Assembly: GCF_024713945.1 (NCBI RefSeq)
Contig: NW_027461520.1
Span: 248,001-312,000, forward strand
Origin: Dermatophagoides farinae
Taxonomy: Eukaryota; Arthropoda; Arachnida; Sarcoptiformes; Pyroglyphidae
Direction of reading: 5' to 3'
DNA: 64,000 bases
Both the position numbers and the translations under genes were made by a program. This document shows, one piece after another, positions 19,271-29,149 of this stretch. Numbering within the stretch: position 1 is the stretch's first letter; each line of letters opens with the position of its first letter. The notes beneath the pieces were generated by a model, which made no database searches, was not told the DNA's origin, and saw nothing but the letters and a program-made list of their open reading frames with translations.

Positions 19271-20764
19271 ATGTTTGATATAAAGATTCTGGGATTTACT
19301 ATCGCAAATCATTGTTTTCAGCGCTTAAATCTTAAGTTGGTGAGCGATTACGTTAGAAATTTACAACATTATATCAATGAGATAAAAACTCTTCCTGCTT
19401 ATACTTTAGCTAATGAAGTTGAAGTTTTTGTTAATTCTTCAGATTATTTCAATGATTTACTTAACTCCATTTCAACCGCAAAAAAACGTGTTTGGATCGA
19501 ATCTTTTATTATGGATGCATCCAATGTTGCTCACATATTGGCTAAATACTTAATCGATGCTAAAAAGCGTGGAGTTGAAGTTAAAGTTTGCGTTGATGGA
19601 TTGGGGAAATATTATTCAAATAGAGCGTTCTTCAAATTGTTAGTCGATAATAACATTGCAGTCAGGTTTTGGAATCCTTGCTTTAAAAACAGGGTCGGTC
19701 CTTTATTCTATCGAAATCATCGAAAGCTTGTTTTATGTGATGACTCAGCTTATGTAAGTTCCGCTAATTTTGACAAACGATCGATCAGATTGCCTAAAGA
19801 GCTTGCAGTCGAGTTTGCTGATGAGTGGATTGGTCTTAATTCATCATCTAGTCTCAAAGCGAAATTTTTGAATTTTATCTTTAATTTTTTCCCAAGTCAA
19901 CAGGCAAACGATATAAATCATTCTGTCAAAGTAAATGGACGAAAATTTTGTACGGCAATTCGCAACGAAATGTTAATTACATTTAACCAATCAGTCGCGC
20001 ATAAAAATTCTAACAAAAATCGATTAAACGTGTCAAAAACAATTCCTGATCTTACAACGTCCTTGGTACGAATACCTAAAAATCGGGATAAATACTGTTT
20101 TAAAAACGTCGAAATAGCTTTACTACTTTCTAAAGGGTTGATTGAAAAACCATCAGTCTATTTCTCGACTATGAAATCAATAATGTTAAAAGCAAAATGT
20201 AATATCTTAATAGCTTCGAGTTATTTTCATCCACCAAAAAATTTGATTATTGCTTTAGAACGAAAGAGCAAAGAGAACACCAAAATTGAAATTTTTCTGT
20301 CGCGCAAGTCAGATGTTCCATTGGACACGTTTGCTACAAATTATTATTTAAGGCGGTTGAAGCCGCTTTCAAATATACAGTTGTATGGAATTTCAAGTCG
20401 GCATGTACATTGCAAAACAATTATTAGTGATAATGAAAAAGTTGTTTTAGGATCTCATAATATCGACTATTTAAGTTCTTATACCAATTGTGAAGCTGGT
20501 GTTTTAATTAACGATGCAAGAATAGCTAAAACACTTACTAGTTCAATTCGATCAAATAATCACTGTCCTATTAGTATTAACAATAGTTTGAAGGACAAGT
20601 TCCTCGAAAAATTAGCCCATAGTATTATTATTAATAATACTAGGAAAAAGTATTTGAATTTAAAAGATATTGGTCGAATTTGGTTTTCCAAAAAAGATAA
20701 ATTAGCTAGTTTTAAAAAGAGAAAAAATGATGTTTTTCAGACTTCTGGAATCTTTAGAATTTGA
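19271..20764 (+). CDS. Cardiolipin synthase-like phospholipase D protein
   Basis: 497 residues with two HKD active-site motifs of the phospholipase D superfamily: H-x-K-x4-D in RNHRKLVLCDDSAYVSSANF (about residue 155) and HVHCKTIISDNEKVVLGSHN (about 380). The N-terminal sequence AKKRVWIESFIMDAS...AKKRGVEVKVCVDGLG follows the bacterial cardiolipin synthase pattern, and GSHN supports transphosphatidylation rather than nuclease activity. The likely reaction makes cardiolipin in the mitochondrion. The first 20 residues could act in targeting, but no strong presequence is visible. A Lys-rich tail follows the second motif. Phosphatidylserine synthase or another PLD-family transferase cannot be excluded. 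Confidence 0.78.
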   Translation: MFDIKILGFTIANHCFQRLNLKLVSDYVRNLQHYINEIKTLPAYTLANEVEVFVNSSDYFNDLLNSISTAKKRVWIESFIMDASNVAHILAKYLIDAKKRGVEVKVCVDGLGKYYSNRAFFKLLVDNNIAVRFWNPCFKNRVGPLFYRNHRKLVLCDDSAYVSSANFDKRSIRLPKELAVEFADEWIGLNSSSSLKAKFLNFIFNFFPSQQANDINHSVKVNGRKFCTAIRNEMLITFNQSVAHKNSNKNRLNVSKTIPDLTTSLVRIPKNRDKYCFKNVEIALLLSKGLIEKPSVYFSTMKSIMLKAKCNILIASSYFHPPKNLIIALERKSKENTKIEIFLSRKSDVPLDTFATNYYLRRLKPLSNIQLYGISSRHVHCKTIISDNEKVVLGSHNIDYLSSYTNCEAGVLINDARIAKTLTSSIRSNNHCPISINNSLKDKFLEKLAHSIIINNTRKKYLNLKDIGRIWFSKKDKLASFKKRKNDVFQTSGIFRI

Positions 20765-20842
20765 ATATTTTCTTCTTCCATATAGCCAACGTTTAAGTCT
20801 GAAATTTCTATATCTTTGTTGAAGCATATTTCTCCATAATAG

Positions 20843-21193
20843 TTATTTAACTACGAAGTTGTGAGATGTGAAACTTACTATTTGGTGTTGATCTACAGTT
20901 AAGTTACAGTACCACATTGCAAATTTCTCTAATGTTTTGCTAGGCTTTGTTTGGTATAATGTACAAGTCAAATTTTTTTTTTTACATAAAAAACTGATAA
21001 ACGGTAATGCTTTTGCCACTGTGACATCATCTAGATATCTTAGATTTAACGTAGCCCTCTTGTTTTGAACAAATTGATTGCGTATTTCATATTCGAATCG
21101 ACCTCTTGCTCGTGCTCTTCTTTCATCTAGTGAGCAATAAGGCATACCAACAGCTAAAATACTGGCGTATTCATTTTTGCTTAGAACATTCAT
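20843..21193 (-). CDS. Hypothetical protein, 116 aa
   Basis: An ATG-initiated minus-strand frame convergent with the PLD gene, about 80 bases apart. It has a basic patch (DERRARARGRFEYEI) in the first third and then a mixed hydrophobic region with three cysteines. No signal peptide, membrane segment or known domain is evident. Codon use and spacing suggest a real gene, but I assign no function. Confidence 0.55.
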   Translation of the reverse strand: MNVLSKNEYASILAVGMPYCSLDERRARARGRFEYEIRNQFVQNKRATLNLRYLDDVTVAKALPFISFLCKKKNLTCTLYQTKPSKTLEKFAMWYCNLTVDQHQIVSFTSHNFVVK

Positions 21194-21464
21194 ATAAATA
21201 AGTTAGTTTGATAAATTCTATCTCTTTTATTCGATATTAATACGCTGCAATATTATTTTTCATTAAAATTTAAAAGTAGTTTATATTTGAACGCAGTTTT
21301 AAAAAAGAAAACCTATTTAAAGACATCGAAAAAATAGTGAAAGTAGTTCAATTTGACTTGTGTGCAGGTGAACGCAAAAAGTGTACAATTTTATCATTAT
21401 TAAGAAAAGTTAAAATTGAACAAGTCTGATAGCTAAGTTAATTAAGTTAATTATGTATTAAACT

Positions 21465-23606
21465 ATGTCTTCATTATGGAATGAAATAGTTGCTATCTTT
21501 TTAAAACGTAATGATGAAAGCCATCATGATGTTAAAGAATACGTAGATGGACCTTTATTAATTGATCCACAAGAGTTTATGATACTGTTAGCTAACGCTG
21601 ACGATAATCTAGATCTGGATGTTCATTTGGGAAAACCTGGTAGTGAATTGGAAACGGCTGAGCTGAACTTGTCTGACGTTCTAAAGGGTAAAAATAATTT
21701 TTTAAATAAGCTAGATTACGAAAATAATGTGTTGAGCGAGCATGAAACAGTTTTTAGTAATTCAAATCACACGAGGTTCAAATTTGTTTTTAAAAGTGAC
21801 CACAAAAAAAAGTATTTTACATTATTAAAGTATTCACGAAGTACTGATAAAAAAGTAAATGAAAGCACTATAATAAGAAGTAATACATGTGTCGATTCAT
21901 TCAATAATCACAACAACGTTAGAAGATACAATACAGAAAAAATAAATACAATCAAACTGATCCCCTATTCAAGTATTTTGGGCGTTCAATGCAAATCTAA
22001 TTATATAAATCAGTTAGATTACTGGGGTAGCAATGAAGAAATTAATACACGTCTTGTGACAACTAGATATTTATTGGAGCAAATTCATCAAAAAAAATTC
22101 AGTGCTGAGCTAGAGACAATTTTATTGCAAAATTACCATTCGAGATTAAAACGTTTTGGACAAGAAATAATTTTGTTGTGGAAGTCGTTTTACAAAAAAT
22201 TTAATAATCAAGTACGAGACGATCAAACTACTTTAATAACTCTTCCCATGCCTTTTATGGTACCTGGAGGAAGATTTATTGAAAACTACTATTGGGATAC
22301 GTATTGGATTTGCTTAGGATTATTAGCCACTGGAAAACCTGAAATAGTTAAAGATACATTAATTAACTTTTTTTATTTAGTAGAAAGATGTGGATTTATT
22401 CCAAACGGTACTCGTATGTATTATCAAGATAGAAGTCAGCCACCAATACTTTCTAGTTTACTACGGGCTTATTTTTACGAAACTCATGATTTAGATTTTA
22501 TTGCGGAACATGTAAAAGATCTGGAGAAAGAATACAATTTTTGGATGAATCAACAATTTAAGCATTGTATTACTGTAACGGACGATGAAGGAAAATCACA
22601 TACATTAAACAGGTATTATTCATCAGATACTGAACCTAGACCAGAAAGTTATAGAATGGACTATGAAGTAGGTAAGGTTTTCGTAGCAATAAACCGTAGC
22701 ACTGATGATGAGCTCCGTGAATTATTTAGAAACATTCACGCAGGGGCTGAAAGTGGCTGGGATTTCAGCGCACGGTGGCTCCGTCCTGCAGTCGAGGTCG
22801 GTAATACTTCTTATCTCACGTCTGCTCGATATACTGATCAACAAATTTCGAATTTATGTTTAATTGATATCGACACTATAAACATTATTCCATGCGACTT
22901 AAACGCTCTGCTTTATTTAGAAGAATGCGATTTAGCTTACTTTTATTCAGTCTTGGGTATGGAAAATTTGACAAAAGAGTATCTGAGTTTGGCTCAGAAA
23001 AGGAAACAAGCAATGTATAAATTCAATTGGGATGCGAAAAATAAAATCTGGGTGGACTACGATATGAAGAAAAATTGTTTTTCAAAAGTACTTAGCGCTG
23101 CTTCTTTTGTACCTCTATGGGCTGGGTTGAACGATGTTATGTGCGATGACGACAGAATAGAGCTTTATAAAAGTTTGGAGCCCTTAATAAGACCGTATGG
23201 GGTTGTTTGTACTACTATCCGAGCTGGATTACAATGGGATACTCCCAACGTCTGGGCTCCATGCACACACATAGCGGTCGATTATTTATGTGGAGGACGA
23301 TTTTGGAATTATGAAAAACCTTTAGATAAAACTCAAGAGTCTAAAAAAATAGGCATTAACATTGCTTCTCGATTTATAAATACAGCACTATTTAGATATG
23401 AAGTTACAGGATGCTTGAGCGAAAAGTATCACTGCTCAATACTCGGGAAGAGTGGGCAAGATGGAGAATATGTAACGCAAGAAGGATTCGGCTGGACAAA
23501 CGGTGCGATACTTGATTTTATGTACAAATTTGACAAAGATATATATCCTTACGGTTTGTTTATTATGGCCGAGGACCTTGTAGAAATTGAAAATTCAATA
23601 AGTTGA
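21465..23606 (+). CDS. Trehalase (GH37)
   Basis: 713 residues in one exon. It hydrolyses trehalose to two glucose. Both trehalase signatures are present: PGGRFIENYYWDTYW near residue 267 and QWDTPNVWAP near 590. The catalytic acid lies in ESGWDFSARW (near 430) and the catalytic base in QEGFGWTNG (near 670). Residues 60-190 are a low-conservation insert absent from bacterial enzymes. There is no signal peptide, so it probably acts in the cytosol on stored trehalose, possibly mobilising carbon from cysts or spores. No trehalose synthesis gene lies in the window. Confidence 0.95.
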   Translation: MSSLWNEIVAIFLKRNDESHHDVKEYVDGPLLIDPQEFMILLANADDNLDLDVHLGKPGSELETAELNLSDVLKGKNNFLNKLDYENNVLSEHETVFSNSNHTRFKFVFKSDHKKKYFTLLKYSRSTDKKVNESTIIRSNTCVDSFNNHNNVRRYNTEKINTIKLIPYSSILGVQCKSNYINQLDYWGSNEEINTRLVTTRYLLEQIHQKKFSAELETILLQNYHSRLKRFGQEIILLWKSFYKKFNNQVRDDQTTLITLPMPFMVPGGRFIENYYWDTYWICLGLLATGKPEIVKDTLINFFYLVERCGFIPNGTRMYYQDRSQPPILSSLLRAYFYETHDLDFIAEHVKDLEKEYNFWMNQQFKHCITVTDDEGKSHTLNRYYSSDTEPRPESYRMDYEVGKVFVAINRSTDDELRELFRNIHAGAESGWDFSARWLRPAVEVGNTSYLTSARYTDQQISNLCLIDIDTINIIPCDLNALLYLEECDLAYFYSVLGMENLTKEYLSLAQKRKQAMYKFNWDAKNKIWVDYDMKKNCFSKVLSAASFVPLWAGLNDVMCDDDRIELYKSLEPLIRPYGVVCTTIRAGLQWDTPNVWAPCTHIAVDYLCGGRFWNYEKPLDKTQESKKIGINIASRFINTALFRYEVTGCLSEKYHCSILGKSGQDGEYVTQEGFGWTNGAILDFMYKFDKDIYPYGLFIMAEDLVEIENSIS

Positions 23607-24078
23607 TTCTAAAAATATAAACTAATAAAGATGTATAAAATCTTATGCAACTACTCTTAATCTAAATAATAATTTTCCTTCAGTTTCGTTTAGCTTACTT
23701 AATACTTTCTGGCTAGACGTATCCTATTAAAAGATTCGAAGCGACATATTGACTTACAAATTTATTTTTTCGATTTATTAAAGGCTTATCATGAAATGGA
23801 TCGTTAGATTTAGATTGTATCTGTCTACACATGAAATTTCATCGTTATAAAAAATTGAACTATAACTAGAATAATTATACTTACTTCGGATAACTGATTA
23901 TCGATAGATCTGGGTCTTTTGATAAAATTAAATAAATCGTGTTCATTAATATTATATACATTGACCCTAAAGACATACTAAAGTAATAGATGTGTAACAC
24001 ACGTGTTCGAAATATTTCCTTCGTTAATCAATCTACAATTCAAACAAATTATTGTTAATTCTATAAAAAATTTAGCTT
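23607..24078. other. Intergenic region, no gene seen
   Basis: About 470 AT-rich bases between trehalase and the divergent kinase. Stops are frequent in all frames and no tRNA-like box, repeat or splice-linked exon was recognised. It presumably contains a trehalase 3' UTR and the kinase promoter. Confidence 0.5.
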
Positions 24079-25767
24079 ATGTCAAACTTAAAAGTTTGTA
24101 ATATTATATTAGGGAATTCAAGATTATTTGATTGTGGAGTTTTAGGTAGTGGTTATTCTGGTGAAGTAAAACGCGTTGAAGATGAGAATGGAGGCTCTTA
24201 TGCTCTAAAAGTATCAAACGATAAAGGAATTCATTTCTCTTTAACAGATGGATCGGGTTGTTCTAAAAACACCTTGATTTTACCAGAAGCAGCCGAATTC
24301 GAGCGACTCCGAAAGTTGTATCGAGCCGGAATCCCTGTTCCGCGTCCTTATGCGTTTCAAATATATTCAAACGCCGCTGGAATAGGTAATACCGTAATGC
24401 TCATGGATCTCGTAAAAGGACAAACGTTAAGAGACTGGTTAAGTTCTCAAGAAGGTGGAATACAAGATTTGGTATCTGGTCGAACAATACATCCTGTCCG
24501 AACAGTGAGTGAAGCGATAGCTCGTATCAACGTGGCATTGACACTTTTAGAAAGCCTACTAAAACTTCGGAAAATCGCATTTTTCGCTGATTTCAAACCT
24601 CGCAATATAATGATAAAGGAACAACACAGTTCTTTGGATCGCATATTTTCATCGCACTTGGTCGATGTCGGCGGAACTGTGTTGTATCAAGATATTAGTA
24701 CAAATGCGTACTTCAATAGAGTAGAATCTGATCAGGAATCACAATCAGTCGCATATTTTCATGCGCTAAAAGATCGTTATTTGATAGAAACAACATGTTC
24801 TTACATTTCTCCTGAATTAGCTCTTTTAATTTCAGAATACGATTTTTGGAGAGCAAAGTTGAAGAGTCACTATTACCGAACACTAAATGAGTCTAGAGTA
24901 TCCGCAGAACAAAGCAACGCTGCGGGCAAAGTGTTTTATTCTGCTAATGAGAAAAATGAAAAATCAACAAGAATTAATAATCTAGATACTTGTATATTTT
25001 ACAACTATTTGCAAATTAGAAGAAATTTCAAGATGAGAGGTATTCTTAAGGCGATTCATAGTTTAAAGGAATTAAATATGGTTGAAAACGAATCGGGCTA
25101 TAACAATTATTCCGTACAAAATCAAAATTTGTACGTACCCCCATCTCAAAATGATTATGTCAGAATTTCAGAAAAATCAAATGTTTTCACAATGGGTTTA
25201 ATATTGACTGAACTTTTCGGAGGCAAGAGAACAGGTTTAACCTCACTTTCAAGACTTAGAGTCGTCAACAACTTTTTCCTTAATGAAGTCCGTAATTCGG
25301 AATTTCGCATGGTTTTAGAATGGGAGAATTCTAACCAATATTTGATCGATAAAAACGTGTCAAATACCAGTTCAATTGTTCGAGTACATTCGGTCAACTT
25401 CTCCAAATTTACAAATACTTACGATGAGCAGCACTTGAGTAGTGCTACGACCGCAGATTCTTCGAGCTTTTCGTTTGACGATTCTAGCGACAATATGTAC
25501 GAAAACAATTCAGAAACTCCTGTAGCGTCTTACATTCACGCGAACAGTTTTTTCAACTTGTACAGAACCCACTCCTATCCAAAAGAGGGTATCCTTAGTG
25601 TTCCTGAGAATAAGAGTGATCTTTCGAATGCTACTAGTATTCAGCAATTTGTCTTGGAAATTCTAGACAGCACTCTTAGACAAGATGCTTCAGCACGTCC
25701 TAATTTAAACCAACTGTACGCGGCTCTTTATGACTTAAAAAAACTTGTTTATAAGTCACTTTATTAA
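24079..25767 (+). CDS. Divergent protein kinase-like protein
   Basis: 562 residues with a kinase fold. The glycine loop is GSGYSGEVKRV (about residue 22), followed by a VAIK-equivalent YALKVSND. The helix-C/hinge region LRKLYRAGIPVPRPYAF resembles RIO-type atypical kinases. The catalytic loop reads ADFKPRN (D171, K173, N176) in place of HRDxKxxN. The metal-binding motif reads LVDVGG instead of DFG, and SYISPEL fills the APE position. A roughly 120-residue insert separates SPEL from the GLILTELFGGKR helix. The C-terminal 130 residues are Ser-rich and then return to helix. The catalytic Asp, Lys and Asn are kept, so activity is plausible. It does not fit a standard group; a parasite-specific family is likely. 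Confidence 0.75.
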   Translation: MSNLKVCNIILGNSRLFDCGVLGSGYSGEVKRVEDENGGSYALKVSNDKGIHFSLTDGSGCSKNTLILPEAAEFERLRKLYRAGIPVPRPYAFQIYSNAAGIGNTVMLMDLVKGQTLRDWLSSQEGGIQDLVSGRTIHPVRTVSEAIARINVALTLLESLLKLRKIAFFADFKPRNIMIKEQHSSLDRIFSSHLVDVGGTVLYQDISTNAYFNRVESDQESQSVAYFHALKDRYLIETTCSYISPELALLISEYDFWRAKLKSHYYRTLNESRVSAEQSNAAGKVFYSANEKNEKSTRINNLDTCIFYNYLQIRRNFKMRGILKAIHSLKELNMVENESGYNNYSVQNQNLYVPPSQNDYVRISEKSNVFTMGLILTELFGGKRTGLTSLSRLRVVNNFFLNEVRNSEFRMVLEWENSNQYLIDKNVSNTSSIVRVHSVNFSKFTNTYDEQHLSSATTADSSSFSFDDSSDNMYENNSETPVASYIHANSFFNLYRTHSYPKEGILSVPENKSDLSNATSIQQFVLEILDSTLRQDASARPNLNQLYAALYDLKKLVYKSLY

Positions 25768-26242
25768 GTGTATTTTAAATTTCCAAGAAAAATTCATTGA
25801 AAGATTAACTATTTCAGCAATGAAGAATATTTAGTTTAGCATTAGATTAAAGAAAACGGCGTGTCACTTAAACAACTGCCTTTTTCTTTACCATTTCCAT
25901 GTCAAAATAGACGTATCTTAAATTCTCAGCGAGTCGGCAAATCGAACATACTCAAATAGTAGGAGCACTAGGGTCAACTTTGTTTGAGGAGAACCCAAAA
26001 ATAATTTATTCAATCATGAGATCGCTTATGAAACAATTCTTTGTTATAATCAATTTGGTTATGTATATTTATGAAAATAAATCATAATATGCCAATGTAC
26101 TAGAAATTTGCAGTCTAAACTTATGTAGAAACGTGGATACATTTTTTTAATTAATAATTATTGTATGATTTATTTTTATTATAGTTATAATTGAGCGATC
26201 GTACGAATTTTTCGTGTGTAATTATAAAATCAGTTGAAAAAA
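25768..26242. other. Intergenic region, no gene seen
   Basis: About 475 bases between the kinase and phosphoglucomutase. I see no coding frame or RNA gene. The last 100 bases are very AT-rich and end in an A-rich leader before the phosphoglucomutase ATG, consistent with a promoter and 5' UTR for a well-expressed gene. Confidence 0.5.
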
Positions 26243-28003
26243 ATGAATTTACAAGAGAAGATTGACGAGTATTTGAAATTTGAATGCGATGAAGATTTCA
26301 TCAAAGAACTACAAAATGCAGGTGGGCAGGAAATAGTTGATGCGTTTTCGAAGCGCATCAAATTCGGAACTGCGGGTCTTCGGGCTCGCATGAGTTTCGG
26401 AATAAAGTATATGTCATGTGGAAGCGTTTGGCGCGCGAGTCAGGGGCTCTGTGCATACTACTTGAAGTCGTTGCCAAAAGACGAAGTGGCAAAAACCTGT
26501 GTGATTATCGGATACGATGCTCGTTATAAAAGTAGGTATTTCGCAGCGATAACCGCGGCGGTTTTTTTGTCTAAGGGACTGAAGGTTCATATGCATGACA
26601 AAGAAACATTCACGCCGTTGAATCCTTTCTGTGTGGTTAAGTACAAAGCATTGTGTGGTGTTCAGATAACAGCTTCGCACAACCCTAAAATGGACAATGG
26701 ATATAAGGTATATGGCCCGTTAGGAGCACAGATTTTGAGCCCGGTTGACGTAGAAGTGGAACAAGAGATTGAAAGCCAGTCCGTCGCATGGGAAGGTGTG
26801 AACGAGATAATCGACCACGAAAATCGCTGGATCAACTTTAATCACCCACTCGCCGCCAACCTCATCGACAGTTATGAAGAAGACTGGAATGATTACTGCG
26901 ACGCAGTCACAGAAAAGATGAACTTAGGTTCATTCGCGGACGTGAAATTAAAGATTGGTTACAGCGCAATGCACGGAGTCGGTTACCGTCACGTGAAAGA
27001 GTTGTTAGATAAGCTCGATTATCCAAAATCGAGCTTTTTTTCAGTTCCAGAACAGCAAAATCCAGATCCTGAATTTCCGACTGTCAAGTTCCCTAACCCA
27101 GAAGAAGCAGGAGCTACCGATATGTCGTTAAAACACGCAGAGCAAAACAATTGTAATTTGGTGTTTTTGAATGACCCCGACGCCGACAGACTGCTGTGTA
27201 TAGAATACCAGTCAAAAACAAACAGCTATTACCAGTTTACCGGCGATGAATTGGGCGTGTTGCTGTGTCACTTCGCGTATGAAATACATAGCAAACATGG
27301 CAAAATGGCAATGGCACGTTCAGCTGTCTGTTGTGGTTTCATGGACACTTTCGTAAAGCATTCTGAAGGAAAAGTCGCCCAAGTTGAGTGTTTAACAGGT
27401 TTCAAGTGGTTAGCGACCAACTTACTCAGAGAGTATGAGACATATGGTCGTTACCCAGCTTACGGTTACGAAGAAGCGCTTGGATACGCTTTGTGTGTAG
27501 ACATCGTGCCTGATAAGGATGGTGTCAGCGCGATGATGGGTACGATTAAGCTTGCCTCTCGTCTACACGAACTGGGTTTAACTTTGAAAGACCACTTGGA
27601 ACAACTCATGGAGAACTACAAGTACTATTTCGTGACTAAGAATGGCTACTACATCATAGCGAACAACAATGTGTTGGGCCAGGCGATCAAAAAGTTTAGA
27701 AACAACAATTACGAGCTTGGAATTCCTGACTTCAAAGTTTCCCGAGTAGTTGACATGGCTATATTCTACGATTCAAGCAAGTCTAACAAAAAGCCAGACC
27801 TGCCAAACACAGGCGAAGACATGTTGATGTTGACATTCGAAAATGGCTTCCACGTTACTTACCGCAACAGTGGAACTGAGCCGAAACTAAAGTACTACAG
27901 TGAAATGGTGAGCGATATTTCTCAAGACGAAGCGAGAGCTAACATATCGAACTATTTGCAAATAGTGTCTGACGCTTTGTTTGCAGGCTTCGAGTTAAAT
28001 TAA
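26243..28003 (+). CDS. PGM2: Phosphoglucomutase/phosphopentomutase (PGM2-like)
   Basis: 586 residues; the start is the ATG at 26243, although the frame opens from a TTG three codons earlier. It belongs to the alpha-phosphohexomutase superfamily. The motifs in order are KFGTAGLRARM near residue 40, the active-site phosphoserine loop QITASHNPK near 145, the metal-binding loop NDPDADRLL near 312, the sugar-binding loop GYEEALGYAL near 415 and the phosphate-binding loop RNSGTEPKLKYY near 550. The length and GLRARMSFG variant match the PGM2/PGM2L1 branch, which interconverts glucose-1-P and glucose-6-P and can act on pentose phosphates. Base composition is visibly richer in G+C, with C-ending codons, than in flanking genes. 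Confidence 0.95.
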   Translation: MNLQEKIDEYLKFECDEDFIKELQNAGGQEIVDAFSKRIKFGTAGLRARMSFGIKYMSCGSVWRASQGLCAYYLKSLPKDEVAKTCVIIGYDARYKSRYFAAITAAVFLSKGLKVHMHDKETFTPLNPFCVVKYKALCGVQITASHNPKMDNGYKVYGPLGAQILSPVDVEVEQEIESQSVAWEGVNEIIDHENRWINFNHPLAANLIDSYEEDWNDYCDAVTEKMNLGSFADVKLKIGYSAMHGVGYRHVKELLDKLDYPKSSFFSVPEQQNPDPEFPTVKFPNPEEAGATDMSLKHAEQNNCNLVFLNDPDADRLLCIEYQSKTNSYYQFTGDELGVLLCHFAYEIHSKHGKMAMARSAVCCGFMDTFVKHSEGKVAQVECLTGFKWLATNLLREYETYGRYPAYGYEEALGYALCVDIVPDKDGVSAMMGTIKLASRLHELGLTLKDHLEQLMENYKYYFVTKNGYYIIANNNVLGQAIKKFRNNNYELGIPDFKVSRVVDMAIFYDSSKSNKKPDLPNTGEDMLMLTFENGFHVTYRNSGTEPKLKYYSEMVSDISQDEARANISNYLQIVSDALFAGFELN

Positions 28004-28061
28004 CGCGCTCACCGGGTTTAATTCAAAAAGAAAATTTGATCAGATGTGTTGGTGATTGTCA

Positions 28062-28621
28062 TTAATTACGTAAATGCATTTCAAATAGATGGCAAAAAGT
28101 GGGTCCGAAGTAGGCTCCGTCTAATTTTTTAAATATATAAACATCACTTGTGTATATTTCTCTGCAATTTATACAATATCCATATGTAGCCGACTTGTAC
28201 GGCAAATTAGACTCCCCGTACGGTAGAATGTTTATAGCACATTTAGGACAGTGACCGAAAATGCCTGTTTTGAAAAGAGCTTCCATTTTGGCAAGTCCAG
28301 CGGGGGTGAGAATATAGCGTGCGTGAATAAGTCCGTAGAGTTCTTTGGAAGCGACGTCGTGTTCTTTGAGGAGACGGCTGGAGCTGCCATAGTTCCCGGC
28401 GCTTTTGCCTAGGATAATATTGAGGGCCTGTCTGTAATGGGGAATGGTTTGTGAGAGCCCGTACAGGTTGAATTCATCGGCGATGTATTTGGGATCAACG
28501 CGAATGAAACACTTGTAAGTGTTGCAGAAGTCTTCTATCCACGAGGTGTTCTAAAAGAAAGTGGGAGCGTTGTTTGGCTTACTTCTGTTTTAGATTCTGA
28601 GTTTGAAAAAATACTAACCAT
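28062..28621 (-). CDS. CSNK2B: Casein kinase 2 regulatory subunit beta
   Basis: Two exons, 28583-28621 and 28062-28550, are joined by a 32-nt intron (GTAAGC...TTTTAG) and give 175 residues. The start MVSIFSNSESKTE leads into TSWIEDFC and DEFNLYGLSQTIPHYRQAL, then ELYGLIHARYILTPAGLAKM. The zinc-ribbon region is GHCPKC...YCINC, and the protein ends DGAYFGPTFCHLF. These are CK2-beta landmarks; the subunit dimerises through the zinc ribbon and assembles the CK2 tetramer. Human CK2-beta has 215 residues. Here the acidic N-terminal loop is shorter, and the first zinc pair is C-x2-C rather than C-x4-C. It shares the higher G+C composition of phosphoglucomutase. Confidence 0.93.
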
Positions 28622-28716
28622 AAGTAAACAAATAATGAGTAATGATTTAGCTTAGGCAGGTAATATTCTAGGTTCTGTAATTTCGCAAGTGTTCGCGCTA
28701 AAAATAAATTAAAATA

Positions 28717-28977
28717 TTATTCAAGTCGAATGGCGGGCACAATTAAGTGTCTGCGGTAAAATGGCCAAGACGGAACGAGAAATACCGTAGCGATGAGAAA
28801 AACGACGGTGTTGAAGTAAATCATGGCATAAAACTCGCGATACACGATGCCAACGAGGATGCCGCCGACAGTCGCAACGACAGTAAAGAAATTAAGGATT
28901 TTCGCGAACAATTTTTTGCCCTGATAGTCTATTTCATTTTGTTTAAGATCGTCGTAGATGGCTCGTATTTTATGCAT
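28717..28977 (-). CDS. SPCS1: Signal peptidase complex subunit SPC12 (SPCS1)
   Basis: 86 residues from the ATG at 28977; the frame extends three codons further only to a TTG. The sequence DYQGKKLFAKILNFF, two transmembrane segments (about residues 25-45 and 50-70) and the end VPSWPFYRRH follow the SPC12 family closely (family pattern: DYKGQKLAE...PPWPIYRRHPL). It is a non-catalytic subunit of ER signal peptidase, with both termini facing the cytosol. Small size is normal for the family. Confidence 0.92.
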   Translation of the reverse strand: MHKIRAIYDDLKQNEIDYQGKKLFAKILNFFTVVATVGGILVGIVYREFYAMIYFNTVVFLIATVFLVPSWPFYRRHLIVPAIRLE

Positions 28978-29116
28978 AGTGGACAACAGAGGCTATCGCG
29001 AGAAAAGACTGGAATTATATATGGGAACTATAAAAAAATTAAATAGTTATTTATTCGATTTTCCAGCAAGATCTGGGCACATATAGACTGAAAAATTAAA
29101 ATCATAAATGGATACG

Positions 29117-29137
29117 TATATATACATATATATATAT
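29117..29137. repeat. TA dinucleotide microsatellite
   Basis: A run of about 21 bases of alternating T and A with one C interruption, in the short spacer just beyond the alveolin stop codon. Likely length-variable. Confidence 0.8.
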
Positions 29138-29149
29138 CGGCAAATAAGC

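Noticed and set aside
25768-26242. Possible tRNA on the minus strand near a GTTCGATTT box
   Set aside because: The putative T-arm is not matched by an A box or a foldable acceptor stem.
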